Positions 7,359 to 12,027 of a DNA stretch of 12,027 nt are shown here, piece by piece. This DNA is from Bifidobacteriaceae bacterium (GTDB lineage Bacteria > Actinomycetota > Actinomycetes > Actinomycetales > WQXJ01). Location of the stretch: assembly GCA_031266115.1 (NCBI GenBank), contig JAISBQ010000314.1:1-12027 (forward strand), written 5' to 3'. A model generated the notes under the pieces. That model was not told where the DNA came from and did not search any database. It saw only the letters and a list, made by a program, of their open reading frames with translations. Both the position numbers and the translations under genes were made by a program. Numbering within the stretch: position 1 is the stretch's first letter; every line of letters starts with the position of its first letter.

Positions 7359-8521
7359 GGACAGACGGTTTCCTTCTTCTCGGTAATGAGACTCAGCGCC
7401 CCACTGTAGGCGGACTGCCGGTCCGCGTGCTGTGCCGGCTCCTGCCCGGTTTCGACCAACTCCTGGAGCGAATCGAGGTAGGTGATCACGGTCTCGAGTG
7501 CCTCGGCGACGTCCTGTGGGGCGACGGCACGCAGGTCCCGAACCGCGGATTGCGCGGCCTTGATGTCTTCGGTGATGGTCGCCGTCTCGATTGGGTTGCC
7601 CGCGCCGATGGCGTCAAAGGCCGCTGATCCTGGACCCATCAACTCGCAGAAGGCAGGAATATCGGGCTCGCTCGGTGTCAGGCCGGGTGGCGGCGAATCT
7701 GGCGTGGGAGGATCCTGCGCCTCGGCGGTGTCCATGGTCTGAACCGGGCTCGCCGAAGGGGCGGCCGGTTCGCGGCCGATGAGACCAACCAGGCCCAACG
7801 TGCCGACCACGAGCGCCAGCACGATCACCGCGACGAGCACTACCACAATCGCTGTGCGGGCCGAACTCCTCGACCTGGCGGGCGGTGGGACGGGCGGAAG
7901 CACGCTGCCCGGCTCACCTGCAGGCGCTGACGGGGCACCGGTGGCCCCCGGTGGTGGGGCCCCATAAGGCGGAGGCTGCGGCGGGTACTGCGCCGCCGGC
8001 GGAGGAGGAAACAGGGGTCCGTGTGCCGTGGATGGCGCCGCGGCCCCCGGAATCGGCGGCATCTGCGGCGGGATGGACCCATACGGCGCGGCAGGTGCAG
8101 CCGGCGGGGGTGTCGGCGGTAGGGCAGGCGGCGGTGCGGCAGGTGTCGCATGTGGCGGTGTCGGGGGTGCGGCGGGTGCGGGCGGCGGCGGTGCGGCGGG
8201 CGCCGGAAGGACGGGCGGAGCCGGCGACGCGGGCGGACCGGGCGTCATCGGCGGCGTCGCGGGTACCGGCGTCGCAGGCGGTGCTGGGGGCGCAAGGGGC
8301 GGTATTGGCTGCGGGGCAGGTGTCGAGGGCGGGGCGGGCGCCGGAAGGACGGGGGGAGCCGGCGTCGCGGGCGGACCGGGCGTCACTGGCGGCGTCGCGG
8401 GTACCAGCGGCGCAGGCGGTGCTGTGGGCACCAGTGGCTCAGCGGGTGCTGGTGGCGTTGGCGGCTCTCCCTCAAGCGGCTGGCTGCCTGCCGGCTCTGG
8501 CCGTGTGGGTGGCGTGGTCAT
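7355..8521 (-). CDS. Proline-rich single-pass membrane protein with a Cys-bracketed extracytoplasmic domain, first gene of the operon
   Basis: This protein has 388 residues. Residues 1-210 are almost only Pro, Ala, Thr, Gly and Val, with an internal 46-residue tandem duplication. Residues RSRSSAR precede one transmembrane helix (about 224-249), giving N-in/C-out topology. A short Pro/Ser linker leads to the conserved domain (287-388): Cys292, LRAVAPQDV, ETVITYLDSL, SAYSGAL and Cys387 one residue before the end. This matches the ends of the next two proteins in order and spacing (95 residues between cysteines here, 97 and 88 in the others). Both large proteins also begin with MTTP. The stop overlaps the next start by 4 nt. 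The ribosome site before ATG 8521 is poor (GGAACGAG), so the true start could differ, although the MTTP match to the next gene supports it. Function unknown. Confidence 0.88.
   Translation of the reverse strand: MTTPPTRPEPAGSQPLEGEPPTPPAPAEPLVPTAPPAPLVPATPPVTPGPPATPAPPVLPAPAPPSTPAPQPIPPLAPPAPPATPVPATPPMTPGPPASPAPPVLPAPAAPPPPAPAAPPTPPHATPAAPPPALPPTPPPAAPAAPYGSIPPQMPPIPGAAAPSTAHGPLFPPPPAAQYPPQPPPYGAPPPGATGAPSAPAGEPGSVLPPVPPPARSRSSARTAIVVVLVAVIVLALVVGTLGLVGLIGREPAAPSASPVQTMDTAEAQDPPTPDSPPPGLTPSEPDIPAFCELMGPGSAAFDAIGAGNPIETATITEDIKAAQSAVRDLRAVAPQDVAEALETVITYLDSLQELVETGQEPAQHADRQSAYSGALSLITEKKETVCP
8196..8429 (-). repeat. Tandem duplication of 138-bp period in the proline-rich part of the 388-aa gene
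   Basis: The segments 8196-8291 and 8334-8429 are about 96 bp long, 138 bp apart, and differ at roughly seven positions by my alignment. The period is 46 codons, so the frame is kept. Both encode a VPATPPxTPGPPAxPAPPVL-type unit. The high identity implies a fairly recent in-frame duplication or gene conversion. Confidence 0.85.
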
Positions 8522-8582
8522 AACTCGTTCCGATCATCCCGGCGATGCGTGCCAGCACGCGGCGGCGTGCCTTGACCGAGTC

Positions 8583-8611
8583 AGCCTACCCGCGCCGTCG
8601 GACAACAATGC
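8583..8611 (-). promoter_or_regulatory. Candidate promoter of the three-gene operon
   Basis: On the minus strand a TAGGCT -10-like hexamer lies at 8588-8583, about 60 nt before the ATG of the 388-aa gene. The region 17 nt upstream (8611-8606) reads GCATTG, a poor -35. A weak -35 with a fair -10 is common in high-GC actinobacteria, so this is plausible but unproven. Confidence 0.3.
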
Positions 8612-8687
8612 GCCGGACGGCGTCCCACTGGATCGCGGGATCGCGGTTTTCCGGGTACAACTCAGGGACTCCACCGATGCGTCTCAG

Positions 8688-8705
8688 GGTAGATGGACAT
8701 CTACC
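8688..8705. repeat. Perfect 8-bp palindrome between the operon promoter and the permease remnant
   Basis: GGTAGATG-GA-CATCTACC is perfectly inverted with a 2-nt centre. It lies in the 274-bp spacer 8522-8795, which has no gene. The same spacer also holds TGACGTCA (8735-8742), a TGAYGTCACC direct repeat (8735 and 8763) and a TGCCGT/ACGGCA hairpin (8773-8788) touching the ribosome site of the remnant. The palindrome may be an operator or an old terminator; nothing decides between them. Confidence 0.45.
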
Positions 8706-8795
8706 GGCGGCGTCCGGCGGGACGTGCGATGCGTTGACGTCACCGCCGCCGAACCCCGCGCTGATGTCACCTTGCCGTGAGAACGGCAGGAGCGT

Positions 8796-9062
8796 GTGAT
8801 ACTGCGAGCCTCGGTACGGTCCATCTGCGCACATTGGGGCGGGTTCGTCCTGTCGCTCGTCGCGGTGCTCTTGGGTGTCGCGTTCGGATCGGAAACCATG
8901 CAGGTGCGAGCCCTGATGCAGGTGACCCTCGACGACATCGTCGACATGAGTACCCCGGCCGGCGCGGAGATTCGAGGCACGCGGGTCGAGGGCGAGGATC
9001 CGCTGTTTGTCGCCGCCGCCACCGTGCGACGAGGCTTCCGGCCCTGGGGGCAATCGGTGAGG
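8796..9062 (+). pseudogene. Remnant of an FtsX/MacB-like ABC transporter permease (N-terminal part only)
   Basis: A GTG at 8796, 3 nt after AGGAG, opens a frame whose first ~60 residues look like the N-terminus of an actinobacterial FtsX/MacB-type permease. They include an amphipathic LRASVRSICAHW, a membrane segment FVLSLVAVLLGVAFGS, then a TLDDIVD...PAGAEIRG stretch resembling the start of the periplasmic domain. Such permeases are usually around 400-850 residues; here recognisable sequence stops after about 85 codons. The frame has no stop before the end of the convergent pit gene and continues only as its antisense (to 9521). No ABC ATPase gene is adjacent. I read this as a truncated, decayed gene on the strand opposite to every intact gene. 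The exact 3' boundary is arbitrary. Confidence 0.6.
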
Positions 9063-10097
9063 CTACACGAAGAGGCCAACCACCAGGCGCAGGATGACGT
9101 GGCAGCCTGCTGCGACGAGACCAGCAGCCGGAATGGTCAGCAGCCACGCGGTGACGATGTTGCCGGCCATGCCCCAGCGGACGGCGGACAGACGCCGGGT
9201 CGCACCCACACCCATGATGGCGGCGGTGATGGTGTGCGTGGTCGAGATCGGCGCGTGCACCCAGAACGCCATGGTGTAGAGCACGCCGGCCCCGACTGTC
9301 TCGGCGACGAATCCACGGGACGGGTCCAGCTCAATGACCTTGCGTCCCAATGTCCGCATGATCCGCCATCCACCCGAATAGGTGCCGAGCGAGATGGCCA
9401 ACGCGGCCGCGAACTTGATCCAGGTGGGAATCCCGGCGTCCTTGTCATACCAGCCCATCGCCACGACGGCCATAAACATCACGCCCATGGTCTTCTGGGC
9501 GTCTTGGAGGCCATGGCCTAGAGCGATGGCCGAGGAGGAGAAGATCTGTGCCGAACGGAAGCGTCGCTGCGTGCGATGCGGCGCGGAATTCCGGAATATC
9601 CACAGCAGGGCGAGCATGAACGCGAACGCCAAGCTGAAGCCGATCGCGGGTGACGTGACCATGGGGACGATCACCTTTTCGACGATCTCCCCCCACTTGA
9701 CTGAGACTCCCGAGTCGGGAACGGCCATCGCGGCTACGCCAGCTCCGGCGAGGCCACCGATCAGGGCGTGCGAGGACGATGACGGCAGTCCCTTCCACCA
9801 GGTGATGAGGTTCCATGTCACGGCGCCGAGCAGCCCGGCCAGGACGATGATCAGTTCCTCGTGCGGCATGGTGATCGCTTCGAGGTTGACGATGTCGCGG
9901 GCAATGGTCTCCGCGACGGCTGTCCCGAGTAGCGCCCCCACCATGTTCATCGCCGCGGCCATGACCAGGGCGGCCCGAGGACGCAACGCCCTGGTCGAGA
10001 CCGATGTCGCGATAGCGTTCGCCGCGTCGTGGAATCCGTTTGTGAAGTCGAAACCCAACGCGACGCCGATGACCAGGATGACGAGGACGAGGTCCAC
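9063..10097 (-). CDS. pit: PiT-family low-affinity inorganic phosphate transporter
   Basis: This 344-aa, very hydrophobic membrane protein has the paired signature of PiT transporters. GFDFTNGFHDAANAIATS lies at 15-32 and the related GHGLQDAQKTMGV at 194-206, reflecting the inverted-repeat architecture of the family. Further family segments are PSSSSHALIGG (105-115) and PISTTHTITAAIMGVG (283-298). The central polar loop (about 170-185) is short, as in compact actinobacterial members. It moves phosphate, probably as a metal-phosphate complex with protons, into the cytoplasm. The start is GTG; AAGGAG lies 12 nt upstream across the end of the DUF47 gene, which is only 6 bp away, so the two are co-transcribed. 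No clear terminator follows the stop; the permease remnant converges on it. Confidence 0.93.
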   Translation of the reverse strand: MDLVLVILVIGVALGFDFTNGFHDAANAIATSVSTRALRPRAALVMAAAMNMVGALLGTAVAETIARDIVNLEAITMPHEELIIVLAGLLGAVTWNLITWWKGLPSSSSHALIGGLAGAGVAAMAVPDSGVSVKWGEIVEKVIVPMVTSPAIGFSLAFAFMLALLWIFRNSAPHRTQRRFRSAQIFSSSAIALGHGLQDAQKTMGVMFMAVVAMGWYDKDAGIPTWIKFAAALAISLGTYSGGWRIMRTLGRKVIELDPSRGFVAETVGAGVLYTMAFWVHAPISTTHTITAAIMGVGATRRLSAVRWGMAGNIVTAWLLTIPAAGLVAAGCHVILRLVVGLFV

Positions 10098-10103
10098 GGG
10101 GAC

Positions 10104-10724
10104 TCAGGACTCCTTGAGGGCGATCGTCTCGACGGTGTTGGCGACGTTCTCGAAGGCGTCGGCCCCGGCTTCCAGCGCCTCCACCAGGTCTTTGATCTTC
10201 ATCAGCCGGATCGCGTCCTTCTCGGTCTCGAACAGCGAGGCAATCAAGGCGCGATGTAGGCGGTCCGCCTGGTTTTCGAGCCGGTTGATTTCGACCCAGT
10301 AGTCGACCAGATCATCCATCGCCTTGAGCTTGGGCATCGCCTCCGCCGTCAACTCGGCGGCGGTCCGGAGGATACCCACCTGTTTGGCGACTTTCTTGGG
10401 GATCGAGTCGATTCGGTAGAGGACGATGAAGTCCGCCGCCGCCTCCATCTGGTCCATGCAATCGTCGAGCGCGCCGGCAAGGTTGTAGATGTCGTCCCTG
10501 TCGAATGGGGTGACAAAGGTCGAGTTGAGCCTGCGCATGATGGCGTGGGTCGCGTCGTCGGCATGGTGCTCGATCTCGCGGATCTGTGCGGCCAAATCGA
10601 CCTGGGTATCTCGATCGGCGCCTAGCATCTGCGCCAGGGCCTCGGAGCCGGCAACCAGGTGCCGAGCGGACGCCGTGAAGAGATCGAAAAACGAATCGTC
10701 ACTGGGTGTGAGCTTGAAGCGCAC
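10104..10724 (-). CDS. PhoU-like DUF47 protein, partner of the Pit transporter
   Basis: This is a 206-aa helical protein of the DUF47/PhoU-like family. Residue numbers here use the GTG start. It begins with RFKLTPSDDSFFDLF, the usual start of these proteins, and has two PhoU-type acidic helical motifs: IREIEHHADDATH (from 48) and INRLENQADRLHR (from 146), which in PhoU relatives bind metal clusters. I chose GTG 10724 over the in-frame ATG 10760 because GGAGG sits 7 nt before the GTG and the family N-terminus starts exactly there. DUF47 genes are commonly paired with pit and are thought to control the permease. The 6-bp gap to pit supports this. The protein is cytosolic or membrane-associated through Pit. 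Confidence 0.92.
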   Translation of the reverse strand: MRFKLTPSDDSFFDLFTASARHLVAGSEALAQMLGADRDTQVDLAAQIREIEHHADDATHAIMRRLNSTFVTPFDRDDIYNLAGALDDCMDQMEAAADFIVLYRIDSIPKKVAKQVGILRTAAELTAEAMPKLKAMDDLVDYWVEINRLENQADRLHRALIASLFETEKDAIRLMKIKDLVEALEAGADAFENVANTVETIALKES

Positions 10725-10772
10725 GGCGAGGCCTCCGGCAACATGGACGGGAATGGGCAAGGTGGCGAGGCT

Positions 10773-10778
10773 ACCCTA
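10773..10778 (-). promoter_or_regulatory. Candidate -10 element for the DUF47-pit operon
   Basis: TAGGGT on the minus strand (10778-10773) lies about 50 nt before the GTG of the DUF47 gene. No good -35 is visible 16-18 nt upstream. I saw no direct repeats of the GTTCACC type expected for a PhoP box, so phosphate control is not evident from the sequence. Confidence 0.25.
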
Positions 10779-10875
10779 GCCCCTCACCACGCACTTCGGG
10801 GCCGGGGGCGCGATTAAGGGCATGTGATCGCCGGACCGCGAAGCGCCTGTCGGCGCGCAGGCCGCTCGTAGCGGC

Positions 10876-10898
10876 AAAAGGTGGAGCCCGGGGCTACC
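10876..10898 (-). terminator. Intrinsic terminator-like hairpin with T-run
   Basis: Read on the minus strand, GGTAGCC-CCG-GGCTCCACC forms a G/C-rich stem with a 2-nt bulge and is followed directly by TTTT. It lies about 185 nt after the glnR stop and upstream of the pit promoter candidate. Confidence 0.45.
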
Positions 10899-11001
10899 GC
10901 GATCCGGCGTCGCCACTACCCTAGCGCGCCCCGTCTGGGACCTTCGGCTCCTCTCGGGATGCGCTCGACCGCTGCACGCCGCGGCCCTCGCGACGCGCTG
11001 T

Positions 11002-11060
11002 TCGAGTTGAGGGTTTGAGTCTCCAAACACCCGGATCTACGACTCGAACGCTCAACTCGA
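11002..11060 (-). terminator. Long hairpin downstream of glnR
   Basis: Arms 11002-11021 and 11041-11060 pair over 20 bp with two mismatches (the outer TCGAGTTGAG/CTCAACTCGA is perfect), with a 19-nt loop. It starts 23 nt past the glnR stop. No T-tract follows. A terminator or a 3'-end stabiliser of the glnR message is the likeliest role. Confidence 0.55.
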
Positions 11061-11083
11061 CGAAACCACACCGCCCGTGTTCC

Positions 11084-11950
11084 CTACATGTCGGCCCGGT
11101 CACCTCGAGCCCCGCTGTCGGTGCCCGATTGCCCGGCGTGGACCTGCGGACGCGAACGCTCGCCACCGCTGTCCACACCGCCGTCCACGCCATCGCCATC
11201 GTCATCGCCCGATCCTGGCGTCCGTGCAGGGACCTCGTCCAGGTCGTCGGGGGCAGCCTCGGCGGCGAGGCGCCTGTCGTGCTGGGGGTTGAACCGGTAC
11301 CCGACGTTGCGCACGGTTCCGATGAGGTGCTCATACTCGGGACCGAGCTTCGCGCGCAACCGCCGGACATGGACATCGACAGTGCGGGTCCCTCCGAAGT
11401 AGTCGTAACCCCACACCTCCTGCAGCAGTTGGGCGCGCGTGAACACTCGGCCCGGATGCTGCGCGAGGTAGCGCAGGAGTTCGAATTCCTTGTAGGTCAG
11501 GTCCAGAGGACGCCGACGCAGGCGGGCGGTGTAGGCGACCGGATCGATGACGAGGTCGCCGTTGGAGATCTCCTCCGATACGGGCTCACGATCGGCTTCG
11601 GGGACTGCGGACAGTGCCAACCGGATTCGGGTCTCGACCTCGGCGGGACTCGCACCGGTCAGCAAGAAGTCTCTCGCACCCCACTCCGCGCTGAGCGCCG
11701 TCAATCCGCCCTCGGTCACCACGAGGATGAGCGGCGTGGACATCCCGGTCGAGTGCAGCAGTCGGGCCGTAGCCCGGGCACCGGTCAGGTCGCGGCGTGC
11801 ATCAAGGAGCACCACGTCGCAGGCTGGGACGTCAACAAGGATGGAGGGGTCCAGGGGGAGGAGAGTGACGTGGTGCGGGAGAAAGTCGAGTGCCGGAAGC
11901 ACTGTCGCCAACGTTCCCGGTGCGGAGGTCAGCAGCAGAATGTCCGCCAT
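11084..11950 (-). CDS. glnR: GlnR-type OmpR-family transcriptional regulator of nitrogen metabolism
   Basis: This protein has 288 residues. The N-terminal receiver-like domain (1-115) has Asp50 in VVLLDARRDL but lacks the acidic pair of ordinary response regulators (it reads ILLLTSAP), and contains LVVTEGG and AEWG segments. This is the orphan, probably phosphorylation-independent GlnR type. The winged-helix DNA-binding domain (about 130-222) shows RPLDLTYKEFELLRYLAQH, GRVFTRAQLLQEVWGY, RTVDVHVRRLRAKLG and GTVRNVGYRF, which agree closely with known GlnR proteins. GlnR controls ammonium assimilation, nitrogen uptake and related genes. Residues 223-288 form an extra acidic, Gly/Asp-rich tail, beyond the roughly 225-270 residues usual for the family. 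AAGGAGA lies 9 nt before the ATG. No histidine kinase gene is next to it within the window. Confidence 0.85.
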   Translation of the reverse strand: MADILLLTSAPGTLATVLPALDFLPHHVTLLPLDPSILVDVPACDVVLLDARRDLTGARATARLLHSTGMSTPLILVVTEGGLTALSAEWGARDFLLTGASPAEVETRIRLALSAVPEADREPVSEEISNGDLVIDPVAYTARLRRRPLDLTYKEFELLRYLAQHPGRVFTRAQLLQEVWGYDYFGGTRTVDVHVRRLRAKLGPEYEHLIGTVRNVGYRFNPQHDRRLAAEAAPDDLDEVPARTPGSGDDDGDGVDGGVDSGGERSRPQVHAGQSGTDSGARGDRADM

Positions 11951-12027
11951 CGATTCCCGTCTCCTTCCCTCCCCGCCCCGGTGCCTGGCTGCGACTACCG
12001 TACCGGGTGTTCACGCAGGCGCCGCGC

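Larger units (their letters stand above)
10725..11083. other. Spacer between glnR and the DUF47-pit operon
   Basis: These 359 bp hold no gene with a domain or ribosome site. They contain the large hairpin 11002-11060 just past the glnR stop, a second hairpin with a T-run (10876-10898), a small perfect stem GCCGCT/AGCGGC (10861-10875) and the candidate promoter of the pit operon. The hairpins suggest that glnR and pit are separate transcription units despite sharing a strand. Confidence 0.7.

Noticed and set aside
8028..8780. Plus-strand glycine/alanine-rich frame of 250 codons resembling a PE_PGRS-like protein
   Set aside because: It is the antisense of the proline-rich 388-aa gene (proline codons read backwards give glycine codons), with no ribosome site and no independent domain.
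10104..10760. Upstream ATG start (10760) for the DUF47 gene
   Set aside because: GTG 10724 has GGAGG at ideal spacing and matches the family N-terminus; the extra 12 residues contain that ribosome site itself.
10861..10920. Possible tRNA or riboswitch, because of the GGTGGAGCCCGGGGCTACC segment
   Set aside because: No cloverleaf can be drawn and no gene lies downstream on that strand; on the minus strand it makes a hairpin followed by TTTT, which fits a terminator better.

Overview
The window is 12 kb of high-GC DNA from an actinomycete (Actinomycetota). This rests on the strong G/C third-position bias, a GlnR-type orphan OmpR regulator very close in its DNA-binding half to the mycobacterial/streptomycete protein as I remember it, GTG starts, and alanine/proline-rich membrane proteins. 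I cannot fix the genus. All intact genes lie on the minus strand, so reading right to left follows transcription.

Right end (11950 to 9063): a glnR-like nitrogen regulator with an acidic C-terminal tail, a 359-bp spacer with two terminator-like hairpins, then a two-gene phosphate uptake operon. The operon encodes a PhoU-like DUF47 protein followed 6 bp later by a PiT-family phosphate permease.

Between pit and the next operon lies a plus-strand remnant of the N-terminus of an FtsX/MacB-like ABC permease (8796 to about 9062). It has no stop of its own and runs into the antisense of pit, so it looks like a decayed gene.

Centre (8521 to 4357): the most novel part. Three tandem, overlapping genes (4-nt ATGA overlap, then 10-nt overlap) encode a 388-aa protein, an 861-aa protein and a 141-aa lipoprotein. 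All three share a small extracytoplasmic helical domain bracketed by two cysteines, with a central Ala-Pro motif. The two larger proteins carry it behind one transmembrane helix and a long proline-rich, probably cytoplasmic, disordered N-terminus. The third carries it as a small lipoprotein. I know no function for this set; it reads as a duplicated cell-envelope complex.

Left (3505 to the edge): a large secreted glycoside hydrolase family 3 enzyme of the beta-xylosidase/beta-glucosidase type. It has a ~180-residue insert in its second domain, a fibronectin-III-like domain and a bacterial Ig-like domain; its 3' end is outside the window.

The 851-bp spacer between the GH3 gene and the three-gene operon has no convincing gene but is rich in structure: two 57-bp hairpin elements with conserved arms and divergent loops, a long inverted repeat with 49-bp arms, and a terminator hairpin. 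No tRNA, rRNA, CRISPR array, insertion sequence or phage gene was seen.
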